Positions 32,710 through 38,984 of a stretch of 44,202 nt of DNA are shown here, one piece after another. Source of the stretch: a virus; IMG/VR virus record IMGVR_UViG_3300031873_000009, positions 1 through 44,202 of that record. One strand, given 5' to 3'. A program made the translations under genes and the position numbers. Every line of letters starts with the position of its first letter. Positions within the stretch are counted from its first letter, which is position 1. The notes under the pieces were generated by a model. The model was not told the DNA's origin. It made no database searches and saw only the letters and a list, made by a program, of their open reading frames with translations.

Positions 32710-33027
32710 CTAAAACCAGCTTGCGAGCTCGGGCTCTCTGCCCGTCTTTGCTGCTCTCATGACGTAGGCGAGCGCGAGCTTATAGCTGGCCATGAATCCG
32801 CTGTGAAAATGTCTCGTTCGAATTGCCTGCTTTACGGCATCGAGCGCCAGGCCATGATAGCAAGCGTCGATCCATTCGCAGTAGTTTTGTTTTCTTCGAT
32901 CCGCATCGCGGAGGATCGCCGCGGCGCATGATGGCGTAGCGTAGCCCAACGACTCGGCGATGATATGAGCGGTGATCCGCGGATATCTCGCCATGTAAAA
33001 TTCCCTCGTTTCTTCGTGTTCTCTCAT
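32710..33027 (-). CDS. hypothetical helical protein
   Basis: The product has 105 residues, ATG 33027 behind AAGGAGGAAAAC. It is helical with Ala/Tyr/Arg-rich segments, for example ALDAVKQAIRTRHFHSGFMA and YKLALAYVMRAAKTG, and a conserved-looking ARYPRITAHIIAESLGY. It is the second gene of the left operon, after the PC4-like gene, separated by about 108 bases with two hairpins. No function can be assigned. Confidence 0.6.
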   Translation of the reverse strand: MREHEETREFYMARYPRITAHIIAESLGYATPSCAAAILRDADRRKQNYCEWIDACYHGLALDAVKQAIRTRHFHSGFMASYKLALAYVMRAAKTGREPELASWF

Positions 33028-33057
33028 GTTTTCCTCCTTTGCCTAATCGGGGGTTGA

Positions 33058-33078
33058 GCGCCGTCAATCCGACGGCGC
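33058..33078 (-). other. hairpin in intergenic gap
   Basis: GCGCCGTC (33058-33065) and GACGGCGC (33071-33078) form an eight-bp stem with a five-base loop, without a T run. It is the distal of two hairpins between the PC4-like gene and the next gene. Confidence 0.5.
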
Positions 33079-33100
33079 CACTCCCCGTATCGGTGTGAAA

Positions 33101-33123
33101 GGGGGAGGCCGCTGTCCTCCCCC
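33101..33123 (-). terminator. hairpin after PC4-like gene, weak terminator
   Basis: GGGGGAGG (33101-33108) and CCTCCCCC (33116-33123) pair perfectly with a seven-base loop. On the - strand the stem is followed by TTTCAC only, so it may reduce, rather than stop, transcription into the rest of the left operon. Confidence 0.45.
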
Positions 33124-33135
33124 GTCCGATAGCAA

Positions 33136-33414
33136 TCAGACTTTGTTGGCTAGTTCCCTGTCAGCGATGAGGTCCCGAATCTCACCTCCGCGGCTCTTCA
33201 GCAACACGTCGATGACCATGGCCCAAACATGGGGACTCAGCGATATGCCCTTCTTCGTGGGCAAGTAGTCCAGGGTCCCCTCTTCGGAGACCAGCAGGTA
33301 GAACTTCCGGACGTCCACAAAGACGCCCTTGCCTTCGATCTCTCTCTCGGAAACCTGAAGACGCTCCGTACCCCGCTTGTTGAGCGGGATTCCGACGATC
33401 TTCTCGTCTGTCAT
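33136..33414 (-). CDS. PC4/Sub1-like single-strand DNA-binding protein
   Basis: The product has 92 residues, start ATG 33414 behind AGGGAGCGTGTT. Residues about 33-75 match the PC4 core: VFVDVRKFYLLVSEEGTL, then PTKKGISLSPHVWAMV, the strand-turn-strand and helix of this family. PC4 proteins dimerise on single-stranded DNA; bacterial and phage members are thought to assist transcription or replication. It is the first gene of the left early operon, next to the probable origin, and is expected to be made early and in quantity. The N-terminus (25 residues) is basic, as in other PC4 proteins. Confidence 0.85.
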   Translation of the reverse strand: MTDEKIVGIPLNKRGTERLQVSEREIEGKGVFVDVRKFYLLVSEEGTLDYLPTKKGISLSPHVWAMVIDVLLKSRGGEIRDLIADRELANKV

Positions 33415-33516
33415 AACACGCTCCCTTGACGTTGTGGATTCGGGAAGCTCTTGCGACCTCCCGACCGCCACCGACCGGCGACGGCAACCCACCAACCGCC
33501 ACCGAAACGCCGTTGT

Positions 33517-33543
33517 CACAAAAGCCCCTTCGGGGCTTTTGTG
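33517..33543. terminator. bidirectional hairpin terminator in the left leader
   Basis: A perfect 12-bp inverted repeat: CACAAAAGCCCC, loop TTC, GGGGCTTTTGTG. TTTT runs lie in the stem on each strand, as in bidirectional intrinsic terminators. It is about 100 bases upstream of the PC4-like start, so transcription of the left operon from the AT-rich area would cross it. Confidence 0.6.
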
Positions 33544-33570
33544 CGGCTCGCGCCAAAGCGCGCAAGCCGC
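33543..33570. other. second tandem hairpin
   Basis: GCGGCT with AGCCGC and inner CGCGC with GCGCG form an 11-bp stem with a two-base bulge and four-base loop, directly adjoining the first hairpin. Confidence 0.5.
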
Positions 33571-33576
33571 ATCCGG

Positions 33577-33601
33577 CCGCCGGCCAGAACCGCCGGCCAG
33601 A
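33577..33601. repeat. tandem 13-bp repeat
   Basis: CCGCCGGCCAGA occurs at 33577-33588 and again at 33590-33601, thirteen bases apart. The surrounding 33440-33655 also holds several ACCGCCAC-like units. Confidence 0.6.
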
Positions 33602-33659
33602 CGAGAACCGCCCAAACCACCACCCCAAACCGCCACCGCGGAGACCGCTAGCTTCCTGT

Positions 33660-33865
33660 GAGAGCCCAAGAATAGCTATCTAGCTAGTATCTTAGCTATC
33701 TAAGAAAGAAAGAGAGTAGCTAGTGGGCGAAGCCCAAGACGCGCAGGTGAAGACTGGGGGAGGGCTAGTCTATATGCTACCCCACAGTCTCTTCACTCAC
33801 GCGCACGCGAAGATTAGCTATATAGCTATCTTGGAGAGCTATTGTCTTGGATTATAGCTAGGTCT
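33660..33865. repeat. TAGCTA iteron-like cluster
   Basis: At least seven TAGCTA[TG] elements occur, with the nine-mer TAGCTATCT at 33673, 33693 and 33823 and further copies at 33681, 33717, 33815 and 33854; two more lie near 34025. The cluster is in an AT-rich stretch of the divergent region. Such clusters bind initiator or regulator proteins. Confidence 0.6.
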
Positions 33866-33991
33866 AGGGAGGGAGGCGGCGTGCTCGCGAGGCTGGACAT
33901 GGGCATACCCCTATGGGCACTCGCGACTATCTGAGCGCATGGGTATGACTGTCCTCTCCCGCGACATCTCCCATATTTTCTGAGCTATTCT

Positions 33992-34021
33992 GGGGGATTT
34001 CTGGGGAATTTTGGGGATGGG
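33992..34021 (+). promoter_or_regulatory. G-quadruplex motif
   Basis: Four G runs (GGGGG, GGGG, GGGG, GGG) are separated by 6, 6 and 2 bases, satisfying the standard intramolecular G4 pattern. It lies on the + strand 44 bases before the first right-operon start codon. Confidence 0.5.
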
Positions 34022-34065
34022 ACAGCTAGCTATTCTAGGCGGTTGAACTCGCATAGGAGGCTCAG

Positions 34066-34365
34066 ATGCGCGAAGATTGGCTTAGAGACAAAGCATGGCT
34101 TACCGGGCAGGGATTGGCCCTGATTTTCTTGCCGAGATCAAATCCGTGTATAAGTGACAGCGATCTTTTACTTTTGATCTTGAGGTATGGGCTTTACGGA
34201 ACCAGGCCAAGAACGCTCCAGGAGCTTGCGAAGAGGAGGAACGTGACCAAGGAGAGGGTCCGGCAGATCGTTTGCGAGAACATGAGGATCCTCAAGTATC
34301 CGGCAAGGCGTGAATGGATGGAGGCCTTTGTGAAGCATTGGCAGGGGGACGAAAATCCTGGTTGA
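34066..34365 (+). CDS. stand-alone sigma-70 region 4-like protein
   Basis: The product has 99 residues, ATG 34066 behind TAGGAGGCTCAG. Residues about 33-85 match sigma-70 region 4: LLLLILRYGLYGTRPRTLQE, then LAKRRNVTKERVRQI, including the characteristic ERVRQI recognition helix. In sigma factors this domain contacts the -35 element and the RNA polymerase beta flap. There is no region 2, so it is not a complete sigma factor; it may act as a promoter-specific activator, a sigma mimic or an antitermination component. It is the first gene of the right early operon. Confidence 0.85.
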   Translation: MREDWLRDKAWLTGQGLALIFLPRSNPCISDSDLLLLILRYGLYGTRPRTLQELAKRRNVTKERVRQIVCENMRILKYPARREWMEAFVKHWQGDENPG

Positions 34366-34542
34366 CGGATGTGACAGGAAGCTGAGCTCAGCGGTTGGGA
34401 AGGCGTCTCGGCTAAATCCTGCTGAGCTACAAAGCTTAGGGTCACTCAAGCCCTGGCGGCGCTTGGCAGGCGGACCGATCTTCGAAGGGACCGGGCGACA
34501 CCGGATCGGCGGTGCCCGGGTAAAATTCAGATAGGAGGAATC
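34366..34542 (+). promoter_or_regulatory. structured leader region between right-operon genes
   Basis: This 177-base gap holds two strong hairpins. AGCTCAGC (34385-34392) pairs with GCTGAGCT (34421-34428). CCGGG...CACCG (34491-34503) pairs with CGGTGCCCGG (34510-34519) with a three-base bulge. The second ends about 23 bases before the next start codon. A D-arm-like stretch here does not form a tRNA. Confidence 0.45.
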
Positions 34543-34818
34543 ATGAGAAAGGAATCTTTGAGGGACGAGATGGTTCGCGAGGCGCAGAGGCCTGGGGGGG
34601 GCAAGTACTGGTCCGAGCTCACGGTGGAAGAGAAGCTGGAGAGGATGCGTGGGGTCTTGAAGACGCTGGAGATGAGCCAGGGGGGACTCCGGAGGCAGTT
34701 TGACAAGCTTAGGCTGCATCGGCATGGTGAGAACGGGCTTCTTTTGGTCCCGATCGATTCGGTTTACGGCGTTGAGGAAGGCCAGAAGCGTCCCGAGCCG
34801 GGGAAGGAGTGGTTCTGA
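34543..34818 (+). CDS. hypothetical small protein
   Basis: The product has 91 residues, ATG 34543 behind ATAGGAGGAATC. Residues 20-65 are helical and charged (SELTVEEKLERMRGVLKTLE, then QGGLRRQFDKLRLHRHG), followed by a hydrophobic stretch LLLVPIDSVYGV. It follows a structured leader. The stop overlaps the next gene's ATG by one base. No family is recognised. Early small DNA-associated or regulatory protein by position. Confidence 0.6.
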   Translation: MRKESLRDEMVREAQRPGGGKYWSELTVEEKLERMRGVLKTLEMSQGGLRRQFDKLRLHRHGENGLLLVPIDSVYGVEEGQKRPEPGKEWF

Positions 34819-35045
34819 TGCGCTACGCTAAGCTAATAGAACTCCTAAAGAACGACATCTCGGGACTCGAGAAGCAAATCAAAGTAGCGGAAGCTGAGAT
34901 ATCAAATCTCATGGATGTCCTGGAAGTGAAGCGGGCCAACCTCAAAAACATGGACGCTGAGCTTGAGGAGTGGAAGGAGGCCCTTTTCATCATAAGTCCG
35001 CGCGAGCCGCTCGATTCGGTCGAGAAGGACACGATCAAGGTGTAG
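34818..35045 (+). CDS. short coiled-coil protein
   Basis: The product has 75 residues, ATG 34818 overlapping the previous TGA, behind AAGGAGTGGTTCTG. It is almost entirely one heptad-patterned helix (KLIELLKNDISGLEKQIKVA and so on to about residue 55), so it is expected to oligomerise. The downstream gene starts two bases after its stop. Such coiled-coil proteins are frequent in the right operon and are unassigned. Confidence 0.6.
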   Translation: MRYAKLIELLKNDISGLEKQIKVAEAEISNLMDVLEVKRANLKNMDAELEEWKEALFIISPREPLDSVEKDTIKV

Positions 35046-35046
35046 C

Positions 35047-35235
35047 ATGGCAAAAAAGAAGCGACCGACGTTCGGCGACATGAGCCTCGTGGTCATGGAG
35101 AAACTCTCGAGGGACTATCTCATCCCGGGCCTGATCGCGCAGAAAAAGCAGGAGATCGAGTTCCTGGAAAAGCTGCTCGGGCGGATCAAGGAAAGGCTGA
35201 CCAAGAAGGAGAAACGTGGCAAGAAAAAAACTTAA
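35047..35235 (+). CDS. small basic helical protein
   Basis: The product has 62 residues, ATG 35047. It is Lys-rich at both ends (MAKKKRPTFGDM and KKEKRGKKKT) with a central helix (QEIEFLEKLLGRIKERL). The basic ends suggest DNA or RNA binding. The 3' end overlaps the next gene, whose GTG lies within it. Its ribosome site is weak, and expression may be coupled to the preceding gene. Confidence 0.55.
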   Translation: MAKKKRPTFGDMSLVVMEKLSRDYLIPGLIAQKKQEIEFLEKLLGRIKERLTKKEKRGKKKT

Positions 35236-35653
35236 GCGGGGCGAGTTCGTGATCACGGTCTCCGACTTCAAGATCCTAAGTAACCTCAGGAGGGGCCGGA
35301 GATACGCTACGATCGAATCCGCGAAGGCCAAATCGGGCAAGGTCCTTGGCTATTATGGAGACGCAGTCATGGTCGAGTTCATCTGGCCTATCGCGATCTA
35401 CGGTCACGAGGGATGGGACGAGCTCAAGGGCTATCCCGGCCATTGTCTTCTTGTCCCGGAGGAAGCGCTGGCGCGAGACGTCAGCTACTATGAAGCCATG
35501 AGGATCAAGGCGCTTATCCGGTCCGGGAAGTTTCCCGAATACTCGACCGACATCCGGATCGTCGACATCGACGGCCTGCTCCAGCTGGTGAGGGTCGACT
35601 TCATCCCGATCTTCAACCATGACTGCATTATCGAGGAGCTGGAGACGATCTGA
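35216..35653 (+). CDS. hypothetical protein
   Basis: The product has 145 residues. The start is GTG 35216 with AAGGAG five to ten bases upstream (AAGGAGAAACGTG). It has strands and helices: an N-terminal Lys/Arg-rich part (RKKLKRGEFVITVSDFK), then EFIWPIAIYGHEGWDEL, and a C-terminal VRVDFIPIFNHDCIIEELE. A small beta-sheet with an acidic C-terminus; no family is recognised. It overlaps the previous gene by 20 bases, and its stop overlaps the next ATG by one base. Confidence 0.6.
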   Translation: MARKKLKRGEFVITVSDFKILSNLRRGRRYATIESAKAKSGKVLGYYGDAVMVEFIWPIAIYGHEGWDELKGYPGHCLLVPEEALARDVSYYEAMRIKALIRSGKFPEYSTDIRIVDIDGLLQLVRVDFIPIFNHDCIIEELETI

Positions 35654-35889
35654 TGAAAAGCCTGCAGGATCCCTATAACCTTGCAGACCGGCAGCGCGTC
35701 CAGGATTGGCAGGGGATCTGGATCTGGCGGATCCGGATGGAAGACATTCTTCTCGCCTTTGCCGTCTGGGGAATAAAGGCGGAAATCGAGGCCCGGGCGA
35801 GGGTTTGGGACAAGATTCTCGCGCGCGACCTATCCGGCGGCATAAGGAGCGGAAAATTCATTTATTTCCCGGTTCACCCGAAAAAATAA
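35653..35889 (+). CDS. hypothetical small protein
   Basis: The product has 78 residues, ATG 35653 (TGATG junction). It begins MKSLQDPYNLADRQRVQDWQ and is Trp-rich (WQGIWIWRIRMEDILLAFAV), then becomes basic. The hydrophobic stretch at about 20-45 could be a membrane-associated helix or a packed core. No known family. Confidence 0.55.
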   Translation: MKSLQDPYNLADRQRVQDWQGIWIWRIRMEDILLAFAVWGIKAEIEARARVWDKILARDLSGGIRSGKFIYFPVHPKK

Positions 35890-35922
35890 ATGGGCTGGGC
35901 GGAACGAAAAAGGAGGAATAGT

Positions 35923-36135
35923 ATGAATTATCTACAGACGGGACATTGTCCCAAGTGCGGAGCCCCGATCTTCACGGCGAACCCGGCGGTGATCAGGGAC
36001 GCCGGGCTGGTCGTGTTTGCGGGAATCCCGGATCCGGACGTCTATTTCAGCTGCGTCTGCTCGAAGGATTGGCAGAAGACGCGCGTCCCTGCCCCGAAGC
36101 TTATGACGTTCGACGGGACTGTGGGGAAACCATGA
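35923..36135 (+). CDS. zinc-ribbon hypothetical protein
   Basis: The product has 70 residues. The start is ATG 35923 behind AAGGAGGAATAGT; an in-frame ATG at 35890 lacks a ribosome site. CPKCGAPIF (residues 9-17) and CVCSKDW (about 45-51) form two Cys pairs typical of a zinc ribbon. The stop overlaps the next ATG by three bases. Likely a small nucleic-acid- or polymerase-associated ribbon; function unknown. Confidence 0.6.
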   Translation: MNYLQTGHCPKCGAPIFTANPAVIRDAGLVVFAGIPDPDVYFSCVCSKDWQKTRVPAPKLMTFDGTVGKP

Positions 36136-36443
36136 ACATCGGCGCTTACATCATCATTTGCGCCGTCGGCGCTGTCCTCATGATCATCGGATTCTGGATC
36201 GGCTACATCTACCGGGCGACGCACGAGCCACCTTCGACGCCAGTTGATTGGGGCAAGGTTATCAATCGAACGGGGATCGACCTTGGATCCCCGGAGGGTT
36301 CGCGCACGCATGGGTTCGAGTTCACGATCGACAAGGACGGGAAATTCGAGGAGACGGATCGTCAGAAAAAGAGGGACTTCAAGGCCGGTAAGGTTCTCTT
36401 GCCAACGCTGGAGAAGAAGAACAAAGATGCCCCTAAAGTATAA
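36132..36443 (+). CDS. membrane protein, single N-terminal TM
   Basis: The product has 103 residues, ATG 36132. The first 25 residues are hydrophobic (AYIIICAVGAVLMIIGFWIG) followed by YIYRAT, a membrane anchor with a basic stop. The rest is polar and acidic (about 70 residues). An early inner-membrane protein with a cytoplasmic or periplasmic tail is the likely form. A superinfection-exclusion role is possible but only inferred. It overlaps the HNH gene by 17 bases. Confidence 0.6.
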   Translation: MNIGAYIIICAVGAVLMIIGFWIGYIYRATHEPPSTPVDWGKVINRTGIDLGSPEGSRTHGFEFTIDKDGKFEETDRQKKRDFKAGKVLLPTLEKKNKDAPKV

Positions 36444-36690
36444 GCCCTCGCCGAACTGGCCGATCATCCGGACTAGGATCCTCAAGCGTTCCGGCGGCTT
36501 CTGCGAGCTCTGCTTCGCCAAGCGGTATCATCCGCATTGGAAAACGTCGAGCAAGGTGATCCTCACGGTCCATCATGTCAACGGCAACTACTATGATCAG
36601 CGGGCCTGCAATCTTCTGGCGCTCTGCCAGCGCTGCCACCTGCGGCTCGAGGCGCCCGGGAGATATCCCCAAAAATCTTTAGGCTTTTAG
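36427..36690 (+). CDS. HNH endonuclease
   Basis: The product has 87 residues, start ATG 36427. CELC (26-29) and CQRCH (67-71) are the zinc ligands; VHHVNG (48-53) with N62 gives the HNH core, and it fits the HNH endonuclease pattern (His, Asn, His). The small size and lack of extra domains make it a free-standing nuclease. A role as homing nuclease, packaging-associated HNH or host DNA degradation cannot be told apart. Terminases sometimes use a nearby HNH, but this one is in the early operon. Confidence 0.8.
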   Translation: MPLKYKPSPNWPIIRTRILKRSGGFCELCFAKRYHPHWKTSSKVILTVHHVNGNYYDQRACNLLALCQRCHLRLEAPGRYPQKSLGF

Positions 36691-36699
36691 GAGGAAAAT

Positions 36700-37962
36700 A
36701 TGATCAACTTTCGAAAATGGATCTGCAAGAACCTGGCGAAGCCGGGGACCTGGCTCTACAAGGCCTCGGACTGCCATCGCTACGAGCCCCCGCAGACCGT
36801 CACCGTTACGGTCTGCGCGAAGAATGTCGAACCTACCTACGTTCTGGCTGGCCCGAACTGTAAAGAGACGGTGGAGAAGATCTTTGCGAGAGGCTACGAA
36901 CCCATGTTCTACTGCGCGACCTGCAAGCCGGTCGAGCCCGAGGAGGCCTTTCCGCTCGACAATCCGAAGCCGGACTGGATGCCGGCCATGGTCATCGCCT
37001 GGCTTGGCGGTCACTATATGCTCAGGACCTACCCGGATGCGGACGTGAAGGAATTCGCCGAAAAACTTAGCCTGGCCGGCGTGGACTATGTCCGGATCAT
37101 GGGGGATTGGGAATCGACGTTCGAGCCGGGTCCGGGCGTAAGTGCGTTCATGCGCGGAACGTCCGGGAAGTTCGACCTCAATAGGCCGAATCCGATCTGG
37201 GATGACGAGCTACTCTTTCTCAAGCGCCTGCTCAAGCCCTACCACATCAAGATTTACCTCGACCTGATCGATCATTGTGACGCCGCCAAGGGTCCCTGGG
37301 AATGGAATATTCAGGGGCTCAAGTCGATCTACGACCCAATGCTTCTCCAGAGATACATCGACTTCTTCGACCGGGCCTACGAGATCCTGGGCCGCGATGC
37401 CAAGTGGGGGATCGGCAACGAGTTCCAGCTGGACCGAACCGACTGGATGCGAGAGTGCGTCCTGCCGCTGGCCGAGCACATGTATGAGCGGGTCGACAAG
37501 CCGATCTGCTTCAGCGGCGATGATATGACGGCGCACCACCTCCACGGGCTGCTGAGCCCGGACGTGAGCAAGGTATTCGGGATCCGCGACTCCTGCCTGG
37601 TCCGGCATTGGTCGGCAACGGTGTCTCAGATCCGGGATTTTCTGGCCAAAGGCTCTGGAGTCCGATGCTACGCTATATCAGACGACGGCGTTTGCATGGA
37701 GAGCCTTGCTCCGGTCGCCCACGGACCATGCACGCCGCCCGGGGTAGCCTGCCAGGGCACGATTGAGCAGAGGATCGCCGTGGCCAGGGAGGCCTGTTCC
37801 TGGTTCGGTCTCCCCATGAACCGGCTGGATCACATCGAGTTCCTGCCCCGGGAACTCTCCTGGGGAGAGAACCCGAACACGATCAGTCAGGATTCGCTCG
37901 ATATCTATCCCCGGCTCGCCTCTGCGCTCTGGGGCCAGGACATCAAGAGGAAGATGCCATGA
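36700..37962 (+). CDS. putative glycoside hydrolase (TIM-barrel)
   Basis: The product has 420 residues, ATG 36700 behind TTAGGAGGAAAAT. Residues about 1-80 are Cys-rich (six Cys, ending CATC) and may bind metal. From residue 95 the pattern AWLGGHYMLRTYPD, then KLSLAGVDYVRIMGDW, resembles the opening of a clan-A barrel. IGNEFQLD holds Glu241 as candidate acid/base, and IEFLPRELSW near 380 could carry the nucleophile. No signal peptide. A sugar hydrolase in an early operon is odd. It could modify DNA-linked sugars, capsule precursors or host polysaccharide, or have lost catalysis. The family assignment needs structure comparison. Confidence 0.55.
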   Translation: MINFRKWICKNLAKPGTWLYKASDCHRYEPPQTVTVTVCAKNVEPTYVLAGPNCKETVEKIFARGYEPMFYCATCKPVEPEEAFPLDNPKPDWMPAMVIAWLGGHYMLRTYPDADVKEFAEKLSLAGVDYVRIMGDWESTFEPGPGVSAFMRGTSGKFDLNRPNPIWDDELLFLKRLLKPYHIKIYLDLIDHCDAAKGPWEWNIQGLKSIYDPMLLQRYIDFFDRAYEILGRDAKWGIGNEFQLDRTDWMRECVLPLAEHMYERVDKPICFSGDDMTAHHLHGLLSPDVSKVFGIRDSCLVRHWSATVSQIRDFLAKGSGVRCYAISDDGVCMESLAPVAHGPCTPPGVACQGTIEQRIAVAREACSWFGLPMNRLDHIEFLPRELSWGENPNTISQDSLDIYPRLASALWGQDIKRKMP

Positions 37963-38984
37963 AAGACCGCAAGGGAGACGACTGGTTCCCATTCTGGATA
38001 GACAAGTGGCTCCTGGGCTCTACCCGAGACGAACTTATCATCCGGGACGAGCATGGTAACTTCGTCGAGGATCTCCGGGGGATCTTCACGGACCTGATGG
38101 CCATGGCCTATAAGGACAGCGGCTATATCAGGGCAAATGAAGGCATGCCCTACTCTACGAGGCGCTTGGCCGGCTCCCTGGACATTCCACAGGAAAAGCT
38201 GGACGAAACGATAGCTATCTGCCTGAAAACGGGGAAGCTGGAGGCTAAACCCGATGGAACCTTATTCCTGACGAGCCTCGAGAAATATGAACTTCCAGAG
38301 AGAACTAAACAGCGAAGGGACAAAGAGCTTCGAGAAGTGGCGGATAAAGACGACAGGGTGGCGAAGAAGGTCGCCAAAGTGGCGGAAAAGTCCGCCACGC
38401 TCTATTCTCCTCTAATCTCTTCTAATTCTTCTTTAGCTAGGAAGAAAGAAAGGCCGGAGGGTTGGACAATTCGGACTGCCGAGATAGTCGCCATCTTTTC
38501 GAATCGGGAGTTTGCGTTCTCGCCTTCGATCGTCATCTACATAACTGACCTGACCTTCGAGTTCCCGGAAGTCGACTGGAAAGAAGAGATCGAGAAGAAG
38601 CTCGCTCACCTAAAGGATCATCCGCTAAAGCAAGGTTCGAATGTCGCGCTCCAGTTTCGGAACTGGTTTGTGAACGCCAGGAAGTTCGCGGCCGAGCGAA
38701 CCAGGAATGACCAGGTCGGCGCTCAGCAACCGGCCGGGGCGTCGCCGCCGGTCCCGAAAGACGATTTCAGGGTCGCCCAGGAAGCGAAGATCTCAGAGAT
38801 CATGGAGAAATTCAGGGCCACAATAGAGGCCATTGAATCCGAGGATCCGTTCGACCCCCATGCGCTCCAGCGCGTCAAAAACGAAATGCGGGGCGAGCTC
38901 GATGATTGGACGAGCAATTATCTAAAGGAGAAAAATGAGCATATACAACCGGGCTCCAAAGAAGAAGACGAAGGGCCCCTATGA
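37959..38984 (+). CDS. replication initiator / replisome organiser-like protein
   Basis: The product has 341 residues, ATG 37959 overlapping the previous stop (ATGA). The N-terminus (residues about 8-115: WFPFWIDKWLLGSTRDE, then FTDLMAMAYKDSGYIRANE) follows the winged-helix start of phage replisome organisers. The middle is low-complexity and Lys-rich, and the C-terminus charged. Such proteins bind origin DNA and recruit host helicase loading. No helicase or loader of its own is seen, so host DnaB would be used. A copy of the TAGCTATCT element lies inside this gene at 38212-38220. Confidence 0.7.
   Translation: MKDRKGDDWFPFWIDKWLLGSTRDELIIRDEHGNFVEDLRGIFTDLMAMAYKDSGYIRANEGMPYSTRRLAGSLDIPQEKLDETIAICLKTGKLEAKPDGTLFLTSLEKYELPERTKQRRDKELREVADKDDRVAKKVAKVAEKSATLYSPLISSNSSLARKKERPEGWTIRTAEIVAIFSNREFAFSPSIVIYITDLTFEFPEVDWKEEIEKKLAHLKDHPLKQGSNVALQFRNWFVNARKFAAERTRNDQVGAQQPAGASPPVPKDDFRVAQEAKISEIMEKFRATIEAIESEDPFDPHALQRVKNEMRGELDDWTSNYLKEKNEHIQPGSKEEDEGPL
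38212..38452. repeat. intragenic TAGCTATCT and polypyrimidine tract
   Basis: A copy of the control-region nine-mer TAGCTATCT (38212-38220) and a TTAGCTA followed by AAGAAAGAAAG (38432-38451) match the 33693-33712 pattern. A run of about 35 pyrimidines with three A's lies at 38400-38432. These lie in the linker of the initiator-like gene. Confidence 0.45.

Larger units (their letters stand above)
33415..34065. promoter_or_regulatory. divergent control region / candidate replication origin
   Basis: This is the largest gene-free stretch. Its left part (33440-33660) is C-rich with tandem repeats and two hairpins. The middle (33660-33865) is AT-rich with TAGCTA elements. The right part holds a G-quadruplex motif (33992-34021) before the + strand sigma-4-like gene. 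It separates the divergent early operons, so promoters for both should lie here, although no clear -35/-10 pair was seen. Long open frames in the C-rich part have no ribosome site and conflict with each other, so I take them as non-coding. Confidence 0.6.

Noticed and set aside
33415-33683. Overlapping long open frames on both strands in the C-rich left part of the control region
   Set aside because: They have no ribosome sites, are low-complexity Pro/Arg-rich, and exist in several frames at once because the region has few stop codons; the PC4-like gene has a clear start at 33414.
34381-34480. tRNA-like stretch (GCTCAGCGGTTGGGAAGGCG resembles a D arm)
   Set aside because: No matching acceptor stem, no TTCRA T-loop, and the anticodon-arm candidate has an eight-base loop; it is better explained as a hairpin leader.
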